A stretch of 64,000 nt of DNA from Sphaerisporangium aureirubrum (GTDB taxonomy: Bacteria > Actinomycetota > Actinomycetes > Streptosporangiales > Streptosporangiaceae), in contig NZ_JBHSRF010000016.1 of assembly GCF_042658925.1 (NCBI RefSeq), positions 69,132 to 133,131 on the forward strand, given 5' to 3'. The position numbers and the translations under genes were made by a program. Below are positions 24,875-33,256 of the stretch, in pieces. The notes beneath the pieces are model-generated. The model was not told the DNA's origin, did no database searches, and worked only from the letters and a program-made list of their open reading frames with translations. How positions within the stretch are numbered: position 1 is the first letter of the stretch; each line of letters begins with the position of its first letter.

Positions 24875-26401
24875 ATGCTGGACGTCTTAGCAAGACTCAC
24901 CACACGCCACGCGTGGTGGGTCCTAGCCGCCTGGACGGCCGTCCTAGCCGCCACATTCCCAGCCTGGCGAGACGCCCTCCTCGTCCCCCTCGGCCCCGAC
25001 GGGAGCCTACTCGGATCAGGCGGAGGACCCTTCCTCGGGACGGACGCGGGGGTGCCCGGAGCGGACGGGGGTCTGCTCGGAGCAAGCGGGGGGGCGTCCG
25101 GAGGGGATGGGGCGCTCGGAGCAGGCGGGGGGACGCTCGGGGTCGATAGGGGGACGCTCGGGGCAGGCGGAGGGCTGCTCGGAGGGGAAGGGCCGTCTGG
25201 AGCAGGCGGGGGGACGCTCGGGGCCAGTGGGGAGCCCGGGGCGGGCGTGGCGCGGGGGGCGGACGGAGGGTCGCCGGAGGCCGGGCAGGCGCTGTTCGGG
25301 GGTGCGTCCGGGATGGCGGGGGCCGGGGTCGCGCTGCTGGCGCTGGCCGGGTTCCTGCGGTCGCCGCTGGCGGTGGCGGCCGTGGTGGTCACATCGCTGG
25401 TCGCGAGGGCGGTCGCCGCGACCGGGCTGGGGGCGCTGGGGCTGGCCTCGCCGCCCGCCCTGTTCGCGTACGGGACGGCCGCCATGGGCGCCACCGTGCT
25501 GGTCCACCGGTTCCGGGAGCGGCTCGTCTCGGGGGACCAGCCGGACGACGCAGTGCGCACCGCGCTGGAACGGACAGGCTGGGTGATCGCGACGACCTGC
25601 GCGGCCTGGGCCGTCTCCTGCGCCGCGCTGCCGCTGGCCGACGGGGGCACCCGCGGGCTCGGCCCGGCGCTCGCGGTGACGGCCGCGGCCGCCGCGCTGG
25701 TACCGCTCACGCTGCTGCCCGCCCTGCTCTCGGTGCTCGGCCACGGACCCGCGTGGCCGTCCCGGCGGCGGCGCGTCGGCGACCCCCCACCGGCCACCGC
25801 CCGCCTCGGCCGGGCCGTGGCCGCCCGCCCCCGCCGCTGGACGTTGCTCGCGGCTGCCCTCGTAGCCGCGCTGAGCGCCATCGGGGCCCTGCTGGTGCCG
25901 GACCCGCCGCCCTCGGTGGTCGTCGCCGTGGCCGGCGTGCTGACCGCGCTGGTGCTGGCGCTGGTGCTGCGCAGCCTGATCTCGCCGGTGTACGTCACAG
26001 CAGGCGCCCTGCTGGTCGCGTGGGGCGCGGGCACGGTGGCCGTGGCCCCGGGATGGCAACTCTCGGTGTTCTTCCTCACCCTGGTCACGAACGTCTGCGC
26101 CGCCCTGCTGGTGCTGTCCCGAGTACAGGAAACCGCCCGCAGCGGCCGAGGCCCCCACGCCTGCGCGGCCCTCGCGGTCAAATACGCCGGCCCCCCCGCC
26201 CTGGCAGTCCTCCTCCTCACCGGAGCCCTAACCGCCGGCGCCTACGACCTGCTATCCGGCGTAATCCTGGCCGTAGGCGGCACCGCCCTCTCCCTCGTGA
26301 TAGTCCCCGGCCTAGCCGCCCTCCTAGGCAGCCGCGCCTGGTGGCCCGACACCGCCCCCTCCCCACCCCCCACCCCCGTCAAAATCCCAACCCCCCACTA
26401 A
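24875..26401 (+). CDS. Reduced MMPL/RND-like membrane protein with a Gly-rich repeat in place of the porter domain
   Basis: A 508-residue polytopic membrane protein. The N-terminus MLDVLARLTTRHAWWVLAAW matches helix 1 of MMPL transporters. Residues about 44-145 are not a porter domain but imperfect repeats of LGAGGGTLG/GASGGxGALG type, encoded by direct DNA repeats. Helices 2-6 follow, with an MMPL-like loop (LVHRFRERLVSGDQPDDAVR, then RTALERTGWVIATT and LTLLPALLSVLG). The second half (from RPRRWTLLAAALVAALSA) again has membrane helices but no second extracytoplasmic domain. Full MMPLs have about 700-1000 residues. Transport is doubtful; it could be a scaffold or a decaying gene. Codon 5 is TTA (24887-24889), rare in such genomes. 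GGAG precedes the ATG. Confidence 0.7.
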   Translation: MLDVLARLTTRHAWWVLAAWTAVLAATFPAWRDALLVPLGPDGSLLGSGGGPFLGTDAGVPGADGGLLGASGGASGGDGALGAGGGTLGVDRGTLGAGGGLLGGEGPSGAGGGTLGASGEPGAGVARGADGGSPEAGQALFGGASGMAGAGVALLALAGFLRSPLAVAAVVVTSLVARAVAATGLGALGLASPPALFAYGTAAMGATVLVHRFRERLVSGDQPDDAVRTALERTGWVIATTCAAWAVSCAALPLADGGTRGLGPALAVTAAAAALVPLTLLPALLSVLGHGPAWPSRRRRVGDPPPATARLGRAVAARPRRWTLLAAALVAALSAIGALLVPDPPPSVVVAVAGVLTALVLALVLRSLISPVYVTAGALLVAWGAGTVAVAPGWQLSVFFLTLVTNVCAALLVLSRVQETARSGRGPHACAALAVKYAGPPALAVLLLTGALTAGAYDLLSGVILAVGGTALSLVIVPGLAALLGSRAWWPDTAPSPPPTPVKIPTPH

Positions 26402-26615
26402 CCCACCCAAGCACCCCCGCTCCACCCCAGTCCGCTCCGCCTCAACCCAGTCCGCTCCGCCTCAACCCGGTCCGCCTCAACCCAGTCCGACCCGACCCGG
26501 TCCTCCCCACTCCGACCAGGTCCGCCCCGCCCCGCCCCGGCCCAGGTCCGAATCGCCCCGTTCACCCCGGTCCACCCCGGCTCCCCGACCGCCCCGGCTC
26601 TCGCCATGCGTCTTC

Positions 26616-26990
26616 CCGGCGCCGCGACGGCGAGACGCGGTACGGCGAAATCGGCGCCGTCGTACGGCGAGAAGCCCGCCACGGGTCACCAGGGATAACA
26701 GACGTTAAGGGATCAACAACGTCAAACCCTTCTCCGGCCGGGGTGGATGGACCCACCCGTTGTCGACTCCCACCATGTCGATCACAGCCCACCCGATTCC
26801 CGGGATATCCAGCACCGCACGTAGACATCACCCCGCGAGAGTGAGCGGCCCCGGGGGGCACGTTCGCACGGTCCCCATCAACGCACGTGGACATCCCCCA
26901 GGGGCGCGGGCACCCGCCACAACCCGCACGACCCGGGCGGGCGTCCCAACCGTCCAGGACGTCCTCTCCCGGCCTGCTCAAGACGTCCTC
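26616..26990 (+). repeat. Long repeat unit A
   Basis: Begins with E1 (CGGCGCCGCGACGGCGAGACG type), then a conserved block with GACGTTAAGGGATCAACAAC, a GGGTGGATGG...CCACCCG dyad, GATATCCAGCACCGCACG, one 65-bp-type element, and a terminal GACCCGGGCGGGCGTCCCAA plus CGTCCAGGACGTCCTCT block. Units B and C repeat this order with roughly 85-95% identity by eye. Confidence 0.85.
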
Positions 26991-26992
26991 TT

Positions 26993-27430
26993 CCGGCGCC
27001 GCGACGTCGAGACGCAGCACAACGAAAACGGCGCCGTCGTACGGCGGAAAACCTGCCATGGGTCACGAGAGGTAGCAGACGTTAAGGGATCAACGACCTC
27101 AAACCCTTCTCCGGCCGGGGTGGATGGGCCCACCCGTTGTCGACTCCCACCATGTCGAGCACAGCCCACCCGATTCCGGGGATATCCAGCACCGCACGCA
27201 GACGTCACCCCGCGAGAGTGAGCACCCCGGGGCCACCTACACACGGTCCCCATCATGCACATAGACGTCACCTCACGAGAGTGAGCACCCCGAGGGCCAC
27301 GTTCACACGGTCCCCATCAACGCACGTGGACATCACCCCAGGGGCGCGGGCACCCTCCACAAACCGCACGACCCGGGCGGGCGTCCCAACCGTCCAGGAC
27401 GTCCTCTCCCGACCTGCTCAAGACGTCCTC
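26993..27430 (+). repeat. Long repeat unit B
   Basis: Same block order as unit A, but with two 63-bp elements (27212 and 27275) instead of one, which explains its extra length. The GACGTT...AACGTC arm pair is broken here (GACCTC replaces AACGTC), while AAGGG/CCCTT is kept. Confidence 0.85.
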
Positions 27431-27432
27431 TA

Positions 27433-27830
27433 CCGGCGCCGCGACGGCGAGACGCAGCACGGCGAAAACGGCGCCGTCGTACGGCGAGAAACCCGCCATG
27501 GGTCACCAGGGGTAGCAGACGTTAGGGATCAACAACGTCAAACCCTTCTCCGGCCAGGGTGGATGGGCCCACCCGTTGTCGATTCCCACCATGTCGACCA
27601 CAGCCCACCCGATTCCCCGAATATCCAGCACCGCACGCAGACGTCACCCCGCGAAGGCGACCGCCCCGGAGACCACGTACACGCGGTCTCCATCAACGCA
27701 CGTAGACATCACCCCGCGAAGGCGACCGCCCCGGAGACCACGTACACGCGGTCTCCATCAACGCACGTAGACATCACCCCGCGAAGGCGAGCGCCCCGGG
27801 GGGGTGACATCTCGCCAGGTGTGTGATTTC
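27433..27830 (+). repeat. Long repeat unit C
   Basis: Same start and central block as A and B, one A shorter in the GACGTTAGGG run. It runs into a 65-bp tandem array and loses the terminal GTCCAGGACGTCC block. Confidence 0.85.
27651..27800 (+). repeat. 65-bp tandem repeats, first cluster
   Basis: GCGAAGGCGA recurs at 27651, 27716 and 27781, exactly 65 bases apart; the first two units are identical. Each contains GGAGACC and GGTCTCC arms (for example 27668-27674 and 27685-27691) around ACGTACACGC, then CATCAACGCACGTAGACATC. Intervals between copies are not unique, so this is not a CRISPR array. Confidence 0.9.
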
Positions 27831-27984
27831 CGCTGCGGCAGTCATGAATGCGCTGCCCTCAGTGCCAGGCGGCCGACCATCGACACCCTTCACGAAGCTC
27901 CCCAGGAGTCACACCACTCCCGGGACGTCCCCCCCGGGGAGCCACGTTCACACCATCCCCATCAACCCGCGTGAACGTCCCCCC

Positions 27985-28130
27985 GCGAACGTCAACGCCC
28001 TGGGGGCCACGTACACGCGGTCTCCATCAACACACGTAGACATCACCCCACGAAGGTGAACGCCCCGGGGACCACGTGCACGCGGTCCCTCAACGCACCT
28101 GCACGTCACCCCGCGAGGGCGGGCGCGCCA
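27985..28130 (+). repeat. 65-bp tandem repeats, second cluster
   Basis: Related units start at 27985, 28050 and 28113 (65 and 63 bases apart). Their arms differ from the first cluster (GGGGGCC/GGTCTCC and GGGACC/GGTCCC), but most differences keep pairing if G-U is allowed. The 27831-27984 stretch between clusters holds a more degenerate unit and nothing else recognised. Confidence 0.85.
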
Positions 28131-28204
28131 CGACCCTGCACGACCCGGGCGGACGTCCCGTCCGTCCAGGACATTCCCTTCCGGCCTGCTCAGAGCATCC
28201 TCTT

Positions 28205-28465
28205 CCGGCGCCGCGACGGCGAGACGCAGTACGGCGAAAACGGCGCCGTCGTACGGTCAGCAACCGGCCAGCCCGGGCGGACCCGTCCGTCCAGGACATT
28301 CTCTTCCGGCCTGCTCAGAGCATCCTCTTCCGGCGCCGCGACGGCGAGACGCAGTACGGCGAAAACGGCGCCGTCGTACGGTCGGCAACCGGCCATCCTC
28401 GATCACCACCATCCCTCCGATGGGGTTGGAGGAGACTTTCGTTCAAGTTGAGTCCCAAGGCCGCG
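28205..28465 (+). repeat. Two tandem 125-bp units beginning with E1
   Basis: E1 copies start at 28206 and 28331. Both run from CGGCGCCGCGACGGCGAGAC through TACGGCGAAAACGGCGCCGT and CGTACGGT to a CAACCGGCCA tail. The first continues with CCCGGGCGGACCCGTCCGTC and CAGGACATTCTCTTCCGGCC. This is the same terminal block as the long units, so the pair looks like truncated copies of them. The stretch after about 28395 is single copy. Confidence 0.85.
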
Positions 28466-28556
28466 AGGAGCCCGGCAGGCTCGGAGGTGCGGGGGTGTCC
28501 CCCGCTGAACACAGCACTTGCGGCTTCCGCGCGAAGCGCGCCACCGGCAAGGACCA
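28466..28556 (+). repeat. Dispersed element E2, copy 2
   Basis: GAGCCCGGCAGGCTCGGAGG, then GCGGGGGTGTCCCCCGC and a CGCGCGAAGCGCGCC hairpin: the reverse complement of the copies at 3686 and 49345. It lies between a direct E1 (28331) and an inverted E1 (28614). Confidence 0.9.
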
Positions 28557-28613
28557 TTCCCGGGCGGCGCACACACGACCGTCCCGGCCGCGACCCCGTT
28601 GCCACCTTGATCA

Positions 28614-28672
28614 CCGTACGGCGGCGCCGTGTTCGCCGTACCACGTCTCGCCATCGCTGCGCCGGAGAGAGA
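28614..28672 (-). repeat. Dispersed element E1, inverted copy
   Basis: CCGTACGGCGGCGCCGTGTT, then CGCCGTACCACGTCTCGCC, the reverse complement of the E1 copies to its left. Together with 28331 it brackets an E2 copy with inverted ends. Confidence 0.8.
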
Positions 28673-28821
28673 CCGTGCGGTGACGAGGGGGGCGTCCGCC
28701 GCCGGGGTGGGCGCGTGGAGTAGATGTGTGCCGTGGGGTGGGGGTGAGCGCGTGGGGTATGCGTGCGCGCGTGGGGAGGTGAGCGCGTGGGTGTGGGTGG
28801 GACCTCTCGGAGGAGTTCCAA

Positions 28822-28930
28822 GGCCGCGAGGAGCCCGGCAGGCTCGGGGGTGCGGGGGTGTCCCCCGCTGAACACAGCCCTTGCGGCTTTCGCGCGGAGC
28901 GCGCCTCCGCAAGGACCGTTTCCGGGGGCG
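28822..28930 (+). repeat. Dispersed element E2, copy 3
   Basis: Nearly identical to copy 2 over about 90 bases (AAGGCCGCGAGGAGCCCGGC through GCGGAGCGCGCC), then CAAGGACCGTTTCCGGGGGC as in the 3686 and 49345 copies. The 28673-28821 stretch before it holds GTGGGTG/GCGTGGG short repeats only. Confidence 0.9.
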
Positions 28931-28982
28931 CCCGCGCACGTCGGGTTGCCCGCTGTAACGGCGGAGCCAGAAGAAAGGAATC

Positions 28983-29011
28983 GCCTGGACGGACGCGATG
29001 TCCGTCCAGGC
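28983..29011 (-). terminator. Hairpin terminator after cbs
   Basis: GCCTGGACGGAC (28983-28994) and GTCCGTCCAGGC (29000-29011) form a perfect 12-bp stem with a 5-base loop, 36 bp beyond the cbs stop on the minus strand. There is no T-run, as is usual in high-GC actinobacteria. Confidence 0.65.
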
Positions 29012-29046
29012 GGGGCGCAGTGAAGAGAGCCGGCCGGGACTAGGGG

Positions 29047-30423
29047 TCAGGTGTTGGTGCTGGCCAGGAAGGCCAGGAGGTCCTGGCGGGTGATCAGGCC
29101 TACGGGTTTGCCGTCGTCGAGGACTACGGTGGCGTCGGCCTTCTCCAGGGCCTCGATGGCCACCGAGACGGGCTCGCCGGAGCCGATGGTGGGCAGGGGG
29201 GCGGACATGTGGTCGGCGATGGGGTCCTCGCCGCGGACTCGGCCGTGGTAGAGGGCCTCCAGGAGGTCGCGTTCCACTATGGAGCCGACGACCTCGGCGG
29301 CCATGACGGGGGGCTCCTCCTTCATGACGGGGAGCTGCGAGACGCCGTACTCGCGCATGATGGCGATCGCGGTGTTGACCAGCTCGTGCGGGTGGGTGTG
29401 CACGAACTCAGGGAGGCCGGGGCCTTTGCGGCGCAGGACGTCGCCTACCAGGCCCTCGTCGCTGCTGGAGGTGAGGAAGCCGTAGTCCGCCATCCAGTCG
29501 TCGTTGAAGATCTTGGACAGGTAGCCACGGCCGCCGTCGGGGAGCAGTACGACGATCACGTCGTCGGGTGTCGCCTCGGCCGCCACCCTGAGGGCCGCGA
29601 CCACCGCCATGCCGCAGGAGCCGCCGACCAGCAGGGCCTCCTCGCGGGCGAGGCGGCGGGTCATGCCGAAGGAGTCCTTGTCGGACACGGCGATGACCCG
29701 GTCGGCCACCGTCGTGTCGTAGGTCGCGGGCCAGATGTCCTCGCCGACGCCTTCGACCAGGTACGGACGGCCGGTGCCGCCGGAGTACACCGATCCCTCG
29801 GGGTCGGCGCCGATGATCTGCACGCGGCCGCCGGACACCTCCTTGAGGTAGCGGCCGGTGCCGCTGATGGTGCCGCCGGTGCCGATGCCCGTCACGAAGT
29901 GGGTGATGCGGCCCTCGGTCTGCTCCCAGATCTCCGGGCCGGTCGAGTGGTAGTGGCTGGCGGGGTTCTCCTCGTTGGAGTACTGGTCGGGCTTCCAGGC
30001 GTTCGGCACCTCGCGGGCCAGCCGGTCGGAGACCGAGTAGTAGGAATCAGGATGGTCGGGGGACACGGCCGTCGGGCACACCACCACCTCGGCGCCGTAC
30101 GCCCGCAGCACCGCGATCTTGTCGGACGCCACCTTGTCCGGCACCACGAACAGGCAGCGGTAGCCCTTGTGCTGCGCCACGATGGCCAGCCCGACGCCCG
30201 TGTTGCCGGACGTGGGCTCGACGATGGTGCCACCGGGGCGCAACCGCCCGGACCGCTCGGCGGCCTCCACCATGCGCAACGCGATCCGGTCTTTCACCGA
30301 ACCGCCGGGATTGAAGTACTCCACCTTCGCAAGAACCTGGGCCTGTAGGCCCGCCGTCACCTTGTGCAGCCTGACGAGCGGGGTGTTGCCCATGAGCTCG
30401 ATGAGCGAGTTGTGTACGCGCAC
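29047..30423 (-). CDS. cbs: Cystathionine beta-synthase
   Basis: A 458-residue PLP enzyme condensing serine (or O-acetylserine) with homocysteine to cystathionine. NPGGSVKDRIALRM holds the PLP lysine, EPTSGNTGVGLAIVA is the substrate loop and GTGGTISGTGRYL the phosphate loop. Two CBS (Bateman) domains form the C-terminal 120 residues (LVNTAIAIMREYGVSQLPVM and PVSVAIEALEKADATVVLDD), suggesting adenine-nucleotide or S-adenosylmethionine control. The GTG at 30423, after GAGGAG, gives the family N-terminus VRVHNSLIELMGNTPLVRL. A GTG at 30444 would add 7 residues and lacks a Shine-Dalgarno sequence. With metB it completes transsulfuration. Confidence 0.93.
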   Translation of the reverse strand: MRVHNSLIELMGNTPLVRLHKVTAGLQAQVLAKVEYFNPGGSVKDRIALRMVEAAERSGRLRPGGTIVEPTSGNTGVGLAIVAQHKGYRCLFVVPDKVASDKIAVLRAYGAEVVVCPTAVSPDHPDSYYSVSDRLAREVPNAWKPDQYSNEENPASHYHSTGPEIWEQTEGRITHFVTGIGTGGTISGTGRYLKEVSGGRVQIIGADPEGSVYSGGTGRPYLVEGVGEDIWPATYDTTVADRVIAVSDKDSFGMTRRLAREEALLVGGSCGMAVVAALRVAAEATPDDVIVVLLPDGGRGYLSKIFNDDWMADYGFLTSSSDEGLVGDVLRRKGPGLPEFVHTHPHELVNTAIAIMREYGVSQLPVMKEEPPVMAAEVVGSIVERDLLEALYHGRVRGEDPIADHMSAPLPTIGSGEPVSVAIEALEKADATVVLDDGKPVGLITRQDLLAFLASTNT

Positions 30424-30700
30424 CGGGAATGACTCCTCGTTCACATGAATTGCATGATTTGCAGAGCTTGGTCGGCTTCCCGGCCGGACTCAGACGCTTG
30501 GTAGCTGTTCCCCGGCCGTTCAACTCCTCACCGTACCTTCACGACTACGACAGCAGCGGACATGTCCCGCGAGTCGCCCTCTCGTCCGGCCGGAGGTGGC
30601 GGTGACCATGGACGACGAGCCGCCGGGGACCCCCTGTGGGCGGCGGTTCCGACCCCGGAAACCGCCGGGACCGGGCCGGGCGAAAGTTGTACTAGTCACC

Positions 30701-31738
30701 GTGGAAGGACTGACGAAGGAGATGTGGACGCCGGGTACCGCGAGAGCGGCCCGCCGTATCGCGACCGCGGCCGCCGTGGGCGGCGGCGGGGTCACCGCGC
30801 TCGGCGTGGCCGTCTACGGTCTGCTCCATTTCGAGGCGTTGATCGCGCGCAAGACCATCGGCAACCCTTACGGCATGGCCGGGCCGCCGTCGGACGGTCT
30901 GTACGGCGAGTGGCGCGACCCGCGCGACCCGGCCGATCCGGGCGCCGAGGCGAGCAGCCCGATCAGCCTCGTCATGCTGGGCGACTCCACGGCCGTCGGG
31001 CTCGGCATGTCCGGCCCGGAGACCACGCCCGCCGTCGTCATCGCCCGTGGCCTGGCCGAGGTGGCGGGGCGGCCGGTGCGGCTCGGCGTGTTCGGCCGGT
31101 CGGGCTCGGTCTCCGCCGACCTGGCCTGGCAGGTGGACCGTGCGCTGAAGGCCGAGCCCGAGATCGCGGTGATCTTCGTGGGTGCCAACGACGTGACCAC
31201 CAAGACCAAGCCGGCGCACGCCGTCCGGCATCTGCAGAAAGCCGTGCGCAGGCTGCGGGAGGCGGGCGCCGAGGTCGTGGTGGGCACCTGCCCGGACCTC
31301 GGCACGGTCCGGCCGATCGGCCAGCCGCTGCGGTGGATGACCCGGGTGTGGAGCCGCCAGCTCGCGGCGGCGCAGACGGTGGGTGTGATCGAGGAGGGCG
31401 GCCGGACGGTGGCGTTCGCGGACATGCTCGGCCGGGAGTTCGCGACATATCCCGGCGAAATGTTCGGACCCGATCGTTTCCACCCATCTGCCAGAGGTTA
31501 TGAACGCGCCGCGCACGCGGTGCTACCGTCTGTATGCGCCGCGCTGGCGCTGCGGCCGGAACCCCGGCCGGAGCCCGGCGAGGGTTCGCAACCGATTTAC
31601 CTCGCGGCGGCCATCGCCGCGGAGGAGCCCGGGACCGAGGTCACCGCGGCCCGCGTCGCCGGCCGGGCGACCGGCCCCTACGGAAGATGGGCCAATCTCC
31701 TTCGCCGGCGTCCGGGGGCGATGCCGCACAGCGCCTAG
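30701..31738 (+). CDS. SGNH/GDSL-type hydrolase, membrane-anchored
   Basis: A 345-residue esterase-like protein. An N-terminal hydrophobic helix (ATAAAVGGGGVTALGVAVYG) probably anchors it with the enzyme outside. Block I is VMLGDSTAVGLG (catalytic Ser at about residue 96), block III GANDVT (Asn), and block V DRFHPSARGYERAA (Asp and His). It resembles mycobacterial Rv1075c, which also lies near cbs and the thiolase gene, so the neighbourhood is conserved. It may act on lipids or acylated envelope glycans. The GTG at 30701 is chosen; TACTAG lies just upstream, hinting at a leaderless start. An ATG at 30722 is an alternative. Confidence 0.87.
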   Translation: MEGLTKEMWTPGTARAARRIATAAAVGGGGVTALGVAVYGLLHFEALIARKTIGNPYGMAGPPSDGLYGEWRDPRDPADPGAEASSPISLVMLGDSTAVGLGMSGPETTPAVVIARGLAEVAGRPVRLGVFGRSGSVSADLAWQVDRALKAEPEIAVIFVGANDVTTKTKPAHAVRHLQKAVRRLREAGAEVVVGTCPDLGTVRPIGQPLRWMTRVWSRQLAAAQTVGVIEEGGRTVAFADMLGREFATYPGEMFGPDRFHPSARGYERAAHAVLPSVCAALALRPEPRPEPGEGSQPIYLAAAIAAEEPGTEVTAARVAGRATGPYGRWANLLRRRPGAMPHSA

Positions 31739-31789
31739 ATCCGGTCACACTCCGCGACGGGGCCGTCACTCTCCCCCCATTGGAGTGGA

Positions 31790-33142
31790 ATGCCCGTGAT
31801 CCGGCCTCTCGCGACACCGGCCGTCGCGCTCGCGGCCACCCTCGCCCTCGCCGGCTGCTCAGGCGGCAGGGCGGCGGCCGAGGAGCCCAGCCCGGCCTGG
31901 CACAACGCCGAGGTGAACGCCGTCAGCCGCGCCGCCGTGGCCGCGGGGGTCGCCGCGGTGACCTCCGTGAAGCCGGACGGCACCCTGGAGACCGTCGCCC
32001 TCGACCTGACCGGGGGCCGCAGGTTGTGGCAGCGGCCGGCGACGCTCGCCGGGCGGCTCCCCGGCATGGGCGTGCCGCCGCCCGCGGCCGTCCAGGCCCC
32101 CGGCGGCAGGGGCGTCGTCGCGGCGGTGGACCCCACCGGGCCGGACGGCCGCGCGGCCCTGCTGGTGGCCAGGGACGCCCGTGACGGGCGCCGGCTGTGG
32201 ACCCGCGCGGTGCGCTCCACGTTCGGCCCGCAGCGCTGCGGGGCCTACCTCTGCGTGCCCGAGCACACCGCGCTGTCGTCGGCCCGCATGGTCGTGCTCG
32301 ACCCCCTGACCGGTGCCGTGCTGTGGCGGCTGCCCGGCATCGCCGAGGTCGAGTGGTCCGACGCCGCCCGGGTCGTCGTGCTGCGCCTGGCCAAGCACCC
32401 CGTGCTGTCCGCGCACGACCTCAGGACCGGCAAGGCGGTCTGGGAGCTGCCCGTGGAGCAGGCCCTGGCACCCGGGGTGGACGTCTCCGGCGGCTGGTCC
32501 TTCGGCGCCGCCGGCGGCGACCTGATCGGCTACGTCGCCCCGTACACCAGCCCGCGCACCGGGCGGCCCTCCACGTTCGGCGTCTTCTCCGTCAAGATCG
32601 CCGACGGCACGGTCAACTGGCTCCGGCCCTCGGTGGTGCGCGTGTACCCGAGCGGCAGCCCCGGCTTCGCCCCCGTGGTGCGCCCGGTCGACGAGCAGGG
32701 GCGGTTCGGCGGCTTCGCCCGCCTCGACCCCGGCACCGGCCGGGTGCTCGGGCAGATCACCGCGGACCAGGTGCCGGGCACCGGCTGGTGGCTGGCCTTC
32801 CCCCGCGACATGGCACGGCTCGGCTTCCTCAAGCCGAGCCACCCAGGCGCGTCCTTCGAGCTGGCCTCCGGGCGGCCGATACCGGTCGCCGGGCAGCGCG
32901 GGTGGTCGTTCTGCGTCACCGACCCCAAGCCGCTGGCGCTCACCCGGTCGCTCCAGGGCTTCTACCCGGTGGCGTCGCTGTGCGAGTTCGACCTCGCCAC
33001 CGGCGCCCGCGCCTCCTCCGGCGACGCCCCGCCGGAGTGGTTCACCGGCAGCCAGGACGGCTGGCGCCTGTGGCGCGACGAGAAGGGCGGCCTGCACGCC
33101 GTCAAGGACGCCGCCGGAACCGCCCCGGGCATGTACGGCTGA
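31790..33142 (+). CDS. PQQ-like beta-propeller lipoprotein
   Basis: A 450-residue exported protein. The signal peptide ends in the lipobox LAGC (Cys at about residue 23). The mature part shows repeated propeller strands with the motif ARDGRRLWTRAV / PLTGAVLWRLPG / RTGKAVWELPVE / ADGTVNWLRP, typical of PQQ_2-type repeats (about five to seven blades). No quinone-binding residues are evident, so it is probably structural or a binding protein rather than a dehydrogenase. GGAGTGG precedes the ATG. It follows the SGNH gene by 51 bp and may be co-transcribed. Confidence 0.85.
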   Translation: MPVIRPLATPAVALAATLALAGCSGGRAAAEEPSPAWHNAEVNAVSRAAVAAGVAAVTSVKPDGTLETVALDLTGGRRLWQRPATLAGRLPGMGVPPPAAVQAPGGRGVVAAVDPTGPDGRAALLVARDARDGRRLWTRAVRSTFGPQRCGAYLCVPEHTALSSARMVVLDPLTGAVLWRLPGIAEVEWSDAARVVVLRLAKHPVLSAHDLRTGKAVWELPVEQALAPGVDVSGGWSFGAAGGDLIGYVAPYTSPRTGRPSTFGVFSVKIADGTVNWLRPSVVRVYPSGSPGFAPVVRPVDEQGRFGGFARLDPGTGRVLGQITADQVPGTGWWLAFPRDMARLGFLKPSHPGASFELASGRPIPVAGQRGWSFCVTDPKPLALTRSLQGFYPVASLCEFDLATGARASSGDAPPEWFTGSQDGWRLWRDEKGGLHAVKDAAGTAPGMYG

Positions 33143-33256
33143 CGCCTCTGTGCTGTAGTACAAAGTTCTGTTTCTGGCGCCCCCACCCGTGGTATCCGGA
33201 CTTTGGCGCGGTAATCTCCGCACAGGGAGCCGTGCCCACGAACCCAGGAGAGCCAG

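Larger units (their letters stand above)
26402..29046. repeat. 2.6-kb non-coding island of nested repeats
   Basis: There is no convincing gene between the MMPL-like stop and cbs. 26402-26600 is a C-rich stretch with CCCAGTCCG-type short repeats. Three long related units start with element E1 at about 26616, 26993 and 27433 (periods about 377 and 440). 27651-27800 and 27985-28130 hold 63-65-bp tandem repeats. 28205 and 28330 begin a 125-bp tandem pair. Two E2 copies (28466, 28822) and an inverted E1 (28614) follow. Open frames across the units break between copies: the third unit lacks one base that the first two have. Individual parts are listed separately. Confidence 0.9.

Noticed and set aside
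24875..26401. Functional full-length MMPL lipid exporter
   Set aside because: Both extracytoplasmic porter domains required for transport in the family are missing.
26760..27826. Protein genes of about 150-230 residues within the repeat island
   Set aside because: The frames consist of Pro/Arg/Thr-rich translation of repeats, change frame between units because of single-base indels, and have no Shine-Dalgarno sequence or motif.
27651..28130. CRISPR array
   Set aside because: The 63-65-base units are repeats over their full length, two adjacent units are identical, there are no unique spacers, and no cas gene is in the window.
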